From assembly GCA_900540475.1 (NCBI GenBank), contig UQGG01000021.1, forward strand, positions 60,831 to 124,830: 64,000 nucleotides of DNA. The letters run 5' to 3'. The position numbers and the translations under genes are program-made. The notes beneath the pieces are model-generated. The model saw only the letters and a program-made list of their open reading frames with translations, did no database searches and was not told where the DNA came from. Positions 25,985-33,689 of the stretch are shown one piece after another. Numbering within the stretch: position 1 is the stretch's first letter; each line of letters begins with the position of its first letter. Origin of the DNA: an uncultured Robinsoniella sp. (GTDB lineage: Bacteria; Bacillota; Clostridia; Lachnospirales; Lachnospiraceae).

Positions 25985-27245
25985 TATATAAAGTAACCTG
26001 AAATCCACCTTCACAATTTTCACAGCTGATTCTGCCCCCCATCTGTTCCATAAAATACCGAGACAGATACAAGCCAAGCCCTGCTCCATTCCTATTTTTT
26101 GCATTGCTGCCTCTATAGAATTTCTCAAACAGCAATGGTAATTCCTCACTGGCTGCGCCTTTTCCAAAGTCCCGGAAACAGACAGCCAGATAATCGCCTT
26201 CACAGGAGGCAGAAATATCAATGGTGGTATTTGCGTATTTATAGGAATTGTGAATCACATTATCAATTACCTGCTGAATCCGAAGCGGGTCCACGATGAT
26301 CATGCATTCAGGAACTGCCCGCAGATTAGCCAGATGGCTGTAATCCGATGCCGCCACATAAGTACAGAGGATCCGGCTTTCCAGCTCTGATGTATCTACC
26401 TTCAGTTTTTCCAGATCTTCCATCGTAGCCTGAAACAGGTTTGTGATCAGCTGGTTAATCTGTTCTGCTTTTTGTCCGATGGTCTCAAGCTGGTTCTTTT
26501 CTTTACTGCTTCTTGGAAATGCCAGCATCAGTTCTGAAATTGCCTGTATGGAGGCCACCGGAGTTTTAATATCATGGCTTAGGGATGCAACCAGTTCCTT
26601 TTTACTTTGGTTCGCAATCCGCTCATTTTCCCTGGCTCTTTTTAATTCCTCACGCATCAGGTCAAAACTTTCCGTAAATGCTCCAAATACATTTGTATGA
26701 TCCATTTCCAGGGGAACATTTAAATCTCCCCTTGCGATATTCCTGGCAAAACGCTCCATTTTCTGAAACGGTACAAATAACGCTTTTCTCAGATACCAAT
26801 AATAGCAGATAATGCATAGTAAAATGCCTCCAAGCAGAAATACTCCGCACAGAAGATATTGCCGGGATCTCTTTATCAGAAGTTCCGGTGTGGCATTATG
26901 AAATACTGCTTTGCCTAATAATTTACCATCTTTTTCGATATCTGCTATGGTATCTCCATTGGTGATCGCTTCAGACAGGCTGGAAGACAGACCTGCCTCT
27001 GTGGCGTCCAGAATTTTTCCATCCCGGTTGAATATGGTGAATGGAATAGAACCGGCATCTTTTATCTGGGATATGATTTTTCCCTGCTCTATTTCATCCC
27101 AATGAGCTGCAGCCTGCTTTACTACATCATTCACTACCGTGATATCCAGCTTCTGCACTTTGACGCTGGCTCCCGCCCAGAACATAAATGCTGTCAGCAT
27201 AACCATGAATGCTGCTATCACCGCTATGAAACCCTTTTTAATCAC
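25947..27245 (-). CDS. Sensor histidine kinase
   Basis: 432 residues from the GTG at 27245, which has GAGGAGG just upstream and overlaps the regulator's stop by 8 nt. Two membrane helices (about 5-25 and 135-160) bracket an extracellular domain; then HAMP, the H-box LVASLSHDIKTPVASI, N-box QQVIDNVIHNSYKYAN, G1 DFGKG and G2 GAGLGLYLS. It would phosphorylate the regulator encoded just upstream. With the ABC exporter downstream it forms the kind of module that senses and exports peptides or antibiotics. The signal is unknown. Confidence 0.9.
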   Translation of the reverse strand: MIKKGFIAVIAAFMVMLTAFMFWAGASVKVQKLDITVVNDVVKQAAAHWDEIEQGKIISQIKDAGSIPFTIFNRDGKILDATEAGLSSSLSEAITNGDTIADIEKDGKLLGKAVFHNATPELLIKRSRQYLLCGVFLLGGILLCIICYYWYLRKALFVPFQKMERFARNIARGDLNVPLEMDHTNVFGAFTESFDLMREELKRARENERIANQSKKELVASLSHDIKTPVASIQAISELMLAFPRSSKEKNQLETIGQKAEQINQLITNLFQATMEDLEKLKVDTSELESRILCTYVAASDYSHLANLRAVPECMIIVDPLRIQQVIDNVIHNSYKYANTTIDISASCEGDYLAVCFRDFGKGAASEELPLLFEKFYRGSNAKNRNGAGLGLYLSRYFMEQMGGRISCENCEGGFQVTLYIRLAGKIQQDRN

Positions 27246-27924
27246 GGTACTCCTCCTCATAGACATATCCGGTGCCCCAGATTGTTTTTATACGTTTGGG
27301 GGAATTGGGGTTCTCTTCTATCTTTTCACGTATCCTGCGTATGTGCACATTCAGGGTCCCGTCTCCGGTAACGGAATCTTTCCAGACCTTACGGAATAAT
27401 TCTTCTTTTGGTATCATGCGGTTTGCATTCTGCACCAGATATTCTAATAACTGATATTCCATAGTTTTCAGCTTTAATAATGTACCATTTAGACTCGCTC
27501 TGGAATTCTTATAGTCCACAATCAGACCCCTGTCCTCGAACACTTCTCTGGCATTAGACAGATTCTGCCGCCGGAGCACAGCCTTTACTTTAGCCAGCAG
27601 GATACTTAAGGAGTAAGGTTTTTTGATATAATCATCTCCTCCAATATTCAAGGCAATCAAAACATCATCATCACTGGTCCTGGCACTGATAAACAAAATC
27701 GGGATCTGTACTTTTTCTCTGAGCTCTTTGCACAGGGTAAAACCAGAATCATTTCCTAGGTTGATATCCAGAAGGATCATCTCAGCCTTATTCTCCTTAA
27801 AAAAGTCCAGACACTGGTTTTTCGTATAAACAACCGTTGTCTTCACATCAAACATATTAAAATATTCACAGGTACTGTCAGCAAGCGCTTCTTCATCATC
27901 TACGATCAGGCAGTCATATTTCAT
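27238..27924 (-). CDS. OmpR-family response regulator
   Basis: 228 residues: receiver domain with acidic pocket in LIVDDEEAL, phospho-acceptor Asp in MILLDINLG, Thr/Ser in LFISART and Lys in DDYIKKPYSL; then a winged-helix DNA-binding domain ending in DGTLNVHIRRIREKI and WGTGYVYE. The ATG at 27924 follows AGGGGG. It is cotranscribed with the kinase. The best candidate target is the 11-bp-period repeat site before the downstream ABC ATPase. Its own leader is unusual (terminator plus five hairpins). Confidence 0.93.
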   Translation of the reverse strand: MKYDCLIVDDEEALADSTCEYFNMFDVKTTVVYTKNQCLDFFKENKAEMILLDINLGNDSGFTLCKELREKVQIPILFISARTSDDDVLIALNIGGDDYIKKPYSLSILLAKVKAVLRRQNLSNAREVFEDRGLIVDYKNSRASLNGTLLKLKTMEYQLLEYLVQNANRMIPKEELFRKVWKDSVTGDGTLNVHIRRIREKIEENPNSPKRIKTIWGTGYVYEEEYRD

Positions 27925-27936
27925 ATTTATCCCCCT

Positions 27937-28110
27937 GAATAGCGCAAGTTGGCTTGCGCTATTCCTTAATTTGTAGTTTGAAACGCTTTTGCTTCAAACT
28001 TATACCCCTTGCATACCGCAGACGGGTCTGCGGTACTGCTTCAATAGAAAGTATGGAACGCTTTTGTTCCAAACTTGTTTCAGCCAGCGTTGCAGAATCG
28101 TTCCTGCAAT
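27937..28110 (-). other. Leader with five consecutive hairpins
   Basis: Upstream of the regulator start the minus-strand RNA would fold into five separate stems: 27937-27964 (12 bp, perfect), 27975-28000 (8 bp, perfect), 28014-28035 (10 bp, perfect), 28051-28074 (9 bp, one mismatch) and 28090-28109 (6 bp). The second and fourth share the apical AAAAGCG with different but compensated stems, so they look like diverged copies. No known riboswitch was recognised. Confidence 0.6.
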
Positions 28111-28148
28111 ACTTACCTTTCTTTTTTCAGGTATTTTGTTTTTAAATG

Positions 28149-28177
28149 AAAAAAGTGCCCCAAACGGACACTTTTTT
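28149..28177 (-). terminator. Terminator-like hairpin near the start of the regulator leader
   Basis: AAAAAAGTG and CACTTTTTT with two more C-G pairs inside form a symmetric intrinsic terminator. On the minus strand it begins about 10 nt after the predicted transcription start, so it could attenuate the two-component operon. Confidence 0.65.
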
Positions 28178-28194
28178 ATTATTTTTCTGTAATT

Positions 28195-28223
28195 ATAATA
28201 CCACAAAATCGGGATTTTTTCAA
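28195..28223 (-). promoter_or_regulatory. Promoter of the two-component operon
   Basis: On the minus strand TTGAAA (28218-28223), 17-bp spacer, TATTAT (28195-28200). Back to back with the plus-strand promoter at 28227. Confidence 0.6.
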
Positions 28224-28226
28224 GTC

Positions 28227-28255
28227 TTGTAGTTTCAATTCCCCGGGTGTATATA
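28227..28255 (+). promoter_or_regulatory. Promoter of the unknown two-gene unit
   Basis: TTGTAG (28227-28232), 17-bp spacer, TATATA (28250-28255; TATAAT two bases on), about 100 bp before the first ATG at 28356. Confidence 0.5.
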
Positions 28256-28355
28256 ATATATATTACTTTTGCTGCCTCCCGGGTAACAGTAATGCCGCCT
28301 GTTCATTTTCCGGAGACACTTTCCCCGGATCCCGTAATATAGAAAGGATATTCCT

Positions 28356-28814
28356 ATGAATGACTCTTCACTGACTTCATATCTTCTAAACGCCGATATC
28401 AAAAATTCTCTCGCAGCTCTTGTATCCTGCAACCAATACACAAATCAGTTTGGGGTATCACTCACAGAAGAAGATGCAGCACAGCTTCTGGAATGCCGCA
28501 AAGAATCTCTGACCGAATTTGGCAGGATTGAATTCGAAGGGGGTATTCTGCCGAAACTGATCTTTGAATTTTGTGATTCTCCTTACATTTACCAGGACAA
28601 TTATATGGACACTCTGATAACCCTTCAAAGTATTTTTTACCTGTATAAAAATGAATCTCTGGATGAATTAAGTGATGATGAACTCCTCCATTATATGAAA
28701 ATACATTTTGAAGGAGAGTGCCAGGGATCACTGGAATATCTGGAGGACACCTGCCTCAATAATTTCTGCCGGAAAATCAGGGAGGGATGGAGAGGAGAAT
28801 TTGATGAAGAATAA
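28356..28814 (+). CDS. Protein of unknown function (DUF6323-like)
   Basis: 152 residues, acidic, no signal peptide or membrane helix; probably helical and cytosolic. I associate sequences of this kind (TSYLLNADIKNSLAALV..., LIFEFCDSPYI, a DELSDDELLHYMK helix) with an uncharacterised Lachnospiraceae family, DUF6323, usually beside DUF6179, but cannot confirm it without a search. A GAAAGGATATTCCT stretch precedes the ATG. Its end overlaps the next gene by 11 nt, so the two proteins are translationally coupled and probably work together. Confidence 0.65.
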   Translation: MNDSSLTSYLLNADIKNSLAALVSCNQYTNQFGVSLTEEDAAQLLECRKESLTEFGRIEFEGGILPKLIFEFCDSPYIYQDNYMDTLITLQSIFYLYKNESLDELSDDELLHYMKIHFEGECQGSLEYLEDTCLNNFCRKIREGWRGEFDEE

Positions 28815-29976
28815 CCATTTACCGTCAGAAACCACTCTGGAAGAAGTACTGCCCCTTCTTGCCAAAAGGGTAAGAAAATATACCAGTGCCGAAAGCACTT
28901 CAGTTACAAATGAGACAGCCAGGCAGATTTTACTTTCTATTTTATATTGCCTGGAAGAGACAAATGCATCCTCTACAGACCTTATGTCGGGAACCGAGTC
29001 TGTGGAACAACGGTTTGCATCCGGTCTGAAATGTAAACAGCAGTTAATCCAAGACACAAAGACCCTGCTGGAACACATTCAGGCTCACCTGCTCCCCATA
29101 GAGATAGACGTCTACAAACGGACTATTCTAACGGGTATTCCGCCATTCTTTCAGGATTATGATGTGCAATTTGGTGCACATTTAAGTCCCGGCTCCATTG
29201 ATTACCAGCTCTGTATGGAAATTGAAGGACTTTCCGGTATTGATTTCATGGCTGAGTATCTGAACCGGTTCCATCTGGAAGAAACCTTTCTGTCCTATTT
29301 CCCGGTATCGGTAATCCGGGAAGTGCTGCGTGGCTATCATTCCGATTATGAAAATCTTCTGGTTAATATCTTTCAGATTGTATTTCAAAATGCGATTGGC
29401 TGCATATTGTGCAATTACGACATTTATGAACTGGATATCCGCCCGGAAGCCAGATCCCGGCTATACCGTCATCTGTCTGATTTAACAAGGGAAAATCTAA
29501 AAGTTCTTTTGCAGATGGCACTCGGGCGTCTGATCAGGGAACTCCCCCTGGAAAATGATGAGGTGTTAATTGCCTATCTCTCCTGTGCACTGGACTTATT
29601 CGCAGATTCCTGCTATCAATATATCCAAATGGGACAGCTGGAACACGTCTTCGTAACAAGATCCGCTGACGCTGCCATCCCCGTATTTGGATTTGAAGAC
29701 GGAGAGTTGATGGAAGATGAACAGCTGCGGTCATTCATCGATGAAATGTCTGAATGCAGGCACCTTTCCGACAAGATAAGTATGATCCGGGAACAGATCC
29801 ATTCCCTGAGCGATCTGGAAGAGGTCTTAAAAGAATGCTTCTGGCATGACGAGTTTTCCCAGGTATTTGAACTACTTTCTCCACAGGAAACTAAGACATT
29901 GCAAACGAATATAAAACTGAAACAAGATCTGGGAAGCCCGCTGGAAGACTGGGAAAAGGCTTTGTCCGACATCTAA
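28804..29976 (+). CDS. Protein of unknown function (DUF6179-like)
   Basis: 390 residues from the ATG at 28804, picked because GGAGAGGAG precedes it; longer in-frame starts lie inside the upstream gene without a ribosome site. Largely alpha-helical, acidic, no membrane segments. Stretches such as GIPPFFQDYDVQFGAHLSPG and SIDYQLCMEIEGLSGIDFM suggest a conserved core. I know of no characterised homologue; it resembles the DUF6179 family. Followed by a hairpin whose T-run points to the other strand. Confidence 0.65.
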   Translation: MKNNHLPSETTLEEVLPLLAKRVRKYTSAESTSVTNETARQILLSILYCLEETNASSTDLMSGTESVEQRFASGLKCKQQLIQDTKTLLEHIQAHLLPIEIDVYKRTILTGIPPFFQDYDVQFGAHLSPGSIDYQLCMEIEGLSGIDFMAEYLNRFHLEETFLSYFPVSVIREVLRGYHSDYENLLVNIFQIVFQNAIGCILCNYDIYELDIRPEARSRLYRHLSDLTRENLKVLLQMALGRLIRELPLENDEVLIAYLSCALDLFADSCYQYIQMGQLEHVFVTRSADAAIPVFGFEDGELMEDEQLRSFIDEMSECRHLSDKISMIREQIHSLSDLEEVLKECFWHDEFSQVFELLSPQETKTLQTNIKLKQDLGSPLEDWEKALSDI

Positions 29977-30002
29977 AAAGGAGCAGCTTATCGCGCTGCT
30001 CC
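29975..30002 (-). terminator. Terminator of the MtmB-like cluster
   Basis: On the minus strand GGAGCAGC/GCTGCTCC is followed by TTTTTAG. It ends the operon of the methyltransferase-like gene, permease and 87-residue protein. Confidence 0.75.
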
Positions 30003-30007
30003 CTCAC

Positions 30008-30066
30008 AAGTACCTCCCGGCGTAAATACGCCGATATCCGGTGCCTGATATCCGCACAAGGTACTT
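30008..30066 (-). other. Multi-branched inverted structure at the end of the 87-residue gene
   Basis: An outer stem AAGTACCT/AGGTACTT (30008-30015 and 30059-30066) encloses CGGCGT/ACGCCG, a GTGC/GCAC stem and two copies of GATATCCG. It overlaps the stop codon and precedes the terminator. Function unknown. Confidence 0.5.
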
Positions 30067-30328
30067 ATATAATCATGACTTCTTCCCCATATTCAATATA
30101 TAGTTCATCAATTAACTGCTGCCCTGCTCTTGCAATAAAGCCGTTTTGATCCAGTTCTTTTAGTGGCTGGATCTCTACGTCCCGTACATCTCTTCGTCCT
30201 TTGATAAATACTTTATCTCCCCATTCTTTCATCAGGGAGTATTTTGCATCTTCATCAATATAAATCACTTTTTTCTTATCATCTATTTTTTCATAAGGTC
30301 TTAAAACTCTGACACACTTAACATCCAT
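30065..30328 (-). CDS. Small protein of unknown function in the MtmB-like cluster
   Basis: 87 residues, start at 30328 with AGGAGG upstream, 12 bp after the permease stop. No signal peptide or membrane helix. The sequence alternates short strands (KCVRVLRPYE, KKVIYIDE, KVFIKGRRD) and ends ARAGQQLIDELYIEYGEEVMII, which suggests a small beta-rich fold. I do not recognise a family. Being the third gene of the unit, it may be an accessory or regulatory subunit for the methyltransferase-like protein or the permease; this is inference from position only. Confidence 0.7.
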   Translation of the reverse strand: MDVKCVRVLRPYEKIDDKKKVIYIDEDAKYSLMKEWGDKVFIKGRRDVRDVEIQPLKELDQNGFIARAGQQLIDELYIEYGEEVMII

Positions 30329-30340
30329 TATCGTTTCCTC

Positions 30341-31894
30341 CTATACGTAATCATATCTGCGCGGCACATCCATCAGCTTCTTATGGGTAAAATGGAAAAT
30401 AAAGCAAATGACGGCGCAGATCAGATATCCTACCGCATACGGGAAGGACATGGTATCAATTCCAAATCCCAGCATCGGGGCATGCATAAACCCGAAGAAG
30501 GAAAGTATGGATGCAATGATAAGCGCATACCCCGCCTTATCCAGCCTTCTGTCAATGATGAAAACCACAACGGTTGCCCAGAGAATACTGGTCAGTATTG
30601 CCCCATGGCGCATTGCGGCAACACCATGCCAGGTGACGCCATAATTTAACATGGTCTGAGAAACCTTATCACTGCTGTTCATCGTCAGGGTATCTTCCAA
30701 AAAGATCCCAAAGGAACCTAAAGCATCACGTACATATGTATACAATACATCTGCTATATGCGGAATCAGCGCTATGGCAACTGCAGCACCGTGTCTTCTT
30801 GGCACATCTGTGCTGGACTGTACTACCATTAAAATCGCGCACCACAGGAAGGTAATGGAGGCGATCACTGCCGGCATCAGAGAATTGAAGAATCCATATA
30901 CACCAAACAGTGCCGATGCTCCGAACAGCACGCCGGTAACCCATGAGTACCCGGTTCCGGTTCCGCTTTTCTTTAAGCCAGGATGTCCAAGCCATACGGT
31001 ATTGGGAATAATTCCGCCAAACAGTGCAGATAACATCGTACAGCATCCGTCAGCAATCTGAGCATGACCCACGTTATAGTCATCTCCCGCTGCAATGGCA
31101 GATTCCACGTTATCCATTGTCTCGATAAAGTTATATACTTCAATTGGGATAATAACCCCCAGATACGGCACAATCAGTTTGAATCCGGCAAGTATATTTG
31201 CTCCTGAGAAGTATGGAATTACTACTCCCACTGTAGAGGTATCAATCTGTACTCTGCCCAGACAAATGGCATACACCACACCAAAGACCACGGATACTAA
31301 AAGCATGGGGATCTTCTTTTTAAATACATAGCCTCCAATCAAACCAATAATTGCAATAATGAGTACAGGCATACCCAGAATCGGATCATGGTAAACTTCG
31401 AACAGACCAACTGTTGCCATCCATACAAGTCCAATCCCTGCAACTGCTCCAAGCATTGCCGCTCTTGGGATAATTCTTCTGATAAACGGTCCGACAAAAC
31501 CGCCGATCAACTCAATGAACCCACCCAGAAAACAAGCTGCTACTGCTGCTGTCCAACATTCTTCCGGGGATAATCCTGCATAGTGAAGGGGATAAATGAC
31601 GCCATACAGATACACAAACATCGCCGGAGTAGATACACCGGACGGAAGTGCGGTCACATCAGTTCTTCCGGTCCTCTTTGCCAGCTTTCTGCCCATATAA
31701 GCATAGATAAAGCCGCTTGCCATCAGTCCGATAGACAATCCCGGAACCACTCTGCCATAGATAATATCATCTGTCCATCCAATACCCTGTAATGCGTAAA
31801 TTATAATAATGTAATTGACCAGATTTCCCACGAAAGAATAAACTACGCCGCCTACATCCTCTGCCTTAAATAAGCGCATTGCTTTTGAATTCAT
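30341..31894 (-). CDS. NCS2/AzgA-like purine-type permease
   Basis: 517 residues with 12 or more hydrophobic segments. RTGRTDVTALPSGVSTPAMF near residue 75-95 resembles the GTDVTALPxGI region of nucleobase permeases; GFIELIGGFVGPFIRRIIPRA and the middle GDDYNVGHAQIADGCC are consistent with the xanthine/uracil permease superfamily. The substrate is not defined. It lies between the MtmB-like gene and the 87-residue gene on the same strand, and the divergent neighbour is adenine deaminase, so a (methylated) purine or related ring compound is a fair guess. A 46-bp tandem array lies upstream. Confidence 0.8.
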   Translation of the reverse strand: MNSKAMRLFKAEDVGGVVYSFVGNLVNYIIIIYALQGIGWTDDIIYGRVVPGLSIGLMASGFIYAYMGRKLAKRTGRTDVTALPSGVSTPAMFVYLYGVIYPLHYAGLSPEECWTAAVAACFLGGFIELIGGFVGPFIRRIIPRAAMLGAVAGIGLVWMATVGLFEVYHDPILGMPVLIIAIIGLIGGYVFKKKIPMLLVSVVFGVVYAICLGRVQIDTSTVGVVIPYFSGANILAGFKLIVPYLGVIIPIEVYNFIETMDNVESAIAAGDDYNVGHAQIADGCCTMLSALFGGIIPNTVWLGHPGLKKSGTGTGYSWVTGVLFGASALFGVYGFFNSLMPAVIASITFLWCAILMVVQSSTDVPRRHGAAVAIALIPHIADVLYTYVRDALGSFGIFLEDTLTMNSSDKVSQTMLNYGVTWHGVAAMRHGAILTSILWATVVVFIIDRRLDKAGYALIIASILSFFGFMHAPMLGFGIDTMSFPYAVGYLICAVICFIFHFTHKKLMDVPRRYDYV

Positions 31895-32010
31895 TTTTCT
31901 TTCCTCTCTCTTTTGTCCTATTCTTTTTTCAAGGTTCTATACAGCATCTTTCTTTATACCAGACACTGTTATGAAAGACTGCAATTAAATATAACTGTTT
32001 TAAACTGTAT

Positions 32011-32148
32011 TTATAACTGAAGTTCAAACTGTATTTAAACTTTATACAAAACTATTTTATAACTGAAGTTCAAACTGTACTCAAACTTTATACAAAACTA
32101 TTTTATAACTAAAGTTCAAACTGTACTCAAACTTTATACAAAACTATA
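32011..32148. repeat. Three tandem copies of a 46-bp repeat
   Basis: Units 32011-32056, 32057-32102 and 32103-32148 differ at only a few bases; a degenerate partial copy precedes them (from about 31991). They begin TTATAACTGAAGTTCAAACT. The array fills the space between the MtmB-like gene's stop and the permease promoter region and contains no open frame. Confidence 0.9.
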
Positions 32149-32149
32149 T

Positions 32150-33526
32150 TCAAAACTGAATACCCATTTCGGTAAGTTCTGCCTTTACTTCCTCATACAT
32201 TGCCTGCCATTCCGGAAGGGGGGTAATGGTCTCCATATCATAAGCTTCGTTAAAGGGCTTACCGCAGTTTCCGTCTTCCATACGGAATACATGCTCATAT
32301 TTATCCAGAAGCTTTAATACAATTTCATTTGCTTGTTCACGGGTCATCTTCTGTCTTGCAACTGCTTTACCAACTTCACCCATAAGCCGTACTTCCAGCC
32401 CGGTTCCGTTTGGTTTATTTCCATTTGCAGAACCCAGTCCCTCCAGATGTCCGCCGCTGACAGTAACTACAATTGTATTCGCAGCCACTTCATAGAACAG
32501 TTCTTTTGTCATAGCGCCGCTGCTTGGCCAGAGATCACATACAATAATAGCCGGTGCATTTTTGGCAAATGTCTGGCAGAGTACAGACTGAAGCCACAGG
32601 CAGCCCCTTGCCGTAGTAGCTACATCCTGGATATGGATCGGATGGCAAAGATGATAATCCGCCATACAGACCAGATTCGCTGCCATAATGGATGCCAGCA
32701 TAACAATTGTAGCTCCTGGAGCATCTCCTGCAAGGCCGCCTACCATGGTACAAGCCAGGGACGCATTCTTCATTCCATAATCCAGTGAATTTGCCGCACG
32801 TACTAAATTACCGTTATCTATCATTAATTCATTAAACATTGCAACCAGATGGGAGTCGCATGGACGAAGACGCTTTTCCCCTACTGCCGCATAATCACCA
32901 ACTTCTGTAACAGCACTTTCTGCCGCCAGAAGCCCCATTCCTTCCCTTCCGGTTTCCTTCAGGGCTCTGTGCAGATACTCCATCTCACGGCGCACTGCCA
33001 CCACTTCCGTGACATCGCCGCTGGTCACTGCATAACCATCCACATCGACTAATGATCCGCAAGTCAGTAAGTCAATGATCGGTTCCTTTGCAGCACTTAA
33101 AATAATTGGATAATACAGGGATTCCGGAGTAGGACATCCCGGGTTGCCTGCCCATACAACCGGTAATAATTCATCTTCTATTTTTCTGGCTTTCAAAGTT
33201 ACCGCATCTTTGCCTTCGCCTATTACCAGTTCGGTCTTCATGTTTTTCAGACCTTCTTCGATCTCTTCTCTTTCAAAATGAATAATCCGCTTTGTACTCA
33301 TATTGTAAATGCCAAGATCTACGATCAGTTTTTTTGCCGCTTCAAACATATCATCCAGAAGTTTTTCATCGTTTGGAATTATGACTTTCTTATCCCAGCT
33401 AAAGTCATATTCATCAACCAGATCCCTCACTCCGTCAATGATATAGTCTAGGTCCCAATCATCTTTTTCTACTGAAGGTCCTGTCTTTCCTCTTGCGCAA
33501 ATCTCTAAAAATTTCTTCGTATCCAT
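32150..33526 (-). CDS. MtmB-family (monomethylamine:corrinoid methyltransferase-like) protein without pyrrolysine
   Basis: 458 residues, the same length as Methanosarcina MtmB. From memory of that protein I see colinear similarity: DDWDL near residue 22, LGIYNMSTKRII (MtmB has CGIYCTDTHRIV), GEGKDAVTLKAR, TGREGMGLLAAESA, PVHI-like HPIHIQ, and a closely matching tail GLEVRLMGEVGKAVA...YDMETITP. MtmB has pyrrolysine (UAG) in GMGVOGPET; here that position is Leu200 and the frame is open without any UAG. So it is a non-Pyl homologue that probably transfers a group, perhaps methyl, from another substrate to a corrinoid protein. No corrinoid protein gene is in the window. Ribosome site GAAGGAGG. 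Confidence 0.8.
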   Translation of the reverse strand: MDTKKFLEICARGKTGPSVEKDDWDLDYIIDGVRDLVDEYDFSWDKKVIIPNDEKLLDDMFEAAKKLIVDLGIYNMSTKRIIHFEREEIEEGLKNMKTELVIGEGKDAVTLKARKIEDELLPVVWAGNPGCPTPESLYYPIILSAAKEPIIDLLTCGSLVDVDGYAVTSGDVTEVVAVRREMEYLHRALKETGREGMGLLAAESAVTEVGDYAAVGEKRLRPCDSHLVAMFNELMIDNGNLVRAANSLDYGMKNASLACTMVGGLAGDAPGATIVMLASIMAANLVCMADYHLCHPIHIQDVATTARGCLWLQSVLCQTFAKNAPAIIVCDLWPSSGAMTKELFYEVAANTIVVTVSGGHLEGLGSANGNKPNGTGLEVRLMGEVGKAVARQKMTREQANEIVLKLLDKYEHVFRMEDGNCGKPFNEAYDMETITPLPEWQAMYEEVKAELTEMGIQF

Positions 33527-33552
33527 TTTTTTCCTCCTTCGTTTGTGTAACC

Positions 33553-33582
33553 ATTATAGCAGATAGATCCTTCAACTTGCAA
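33553..33582 (-). promoter_or_regulatory. Promoter of the MtmB-like operon
   Basis: On the minus strand TTGCAA (33577-33582), 18-bp spacer, TATAAT (33553-33558), 27 bp before the start codon. The palindromic TTGCAA is also the -35 of the divergent ade promoter. Confidence 0.6.
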
Positions 33583-33605
33583 CAGAATAATCTCTGTGTT
33601 AGACT
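33577..33605 (+). promoter_or_regulatory. ade promoter
   Basis: TTGCAA (33577-33582), 17-bp spacer, TAGACT (33600-33605). The leader contains a GTTACTG/CAGTAAC hairpin (33623-33640); no purine riboswitch signature was found. Confidence 0.55.
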
Positions 33606-33689
33606 ATTAAAAATGAATCGTCGTTACTGCAAACAGTAACAGAATCCACACCCTGTAGAAAAAATAAAAATCAGGAAAGGTTTATAATT

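Noticed and set aside
32011..32148. CRISPR array
   Set aside because: The 46-bp units are contiguous; there are no spacers.
32150..33526. Pyrrolysine-containing MtmB with in-frame UAG
   Set aside because: The frame is open over 458 codons; the Pyl position reads as Leu, so no UAG decoding is needed.
33606..33689. Purine riboswitch before ade
   Set aside because: Only a 7-bp hairpin is present; the leader is too short for the aptamer.
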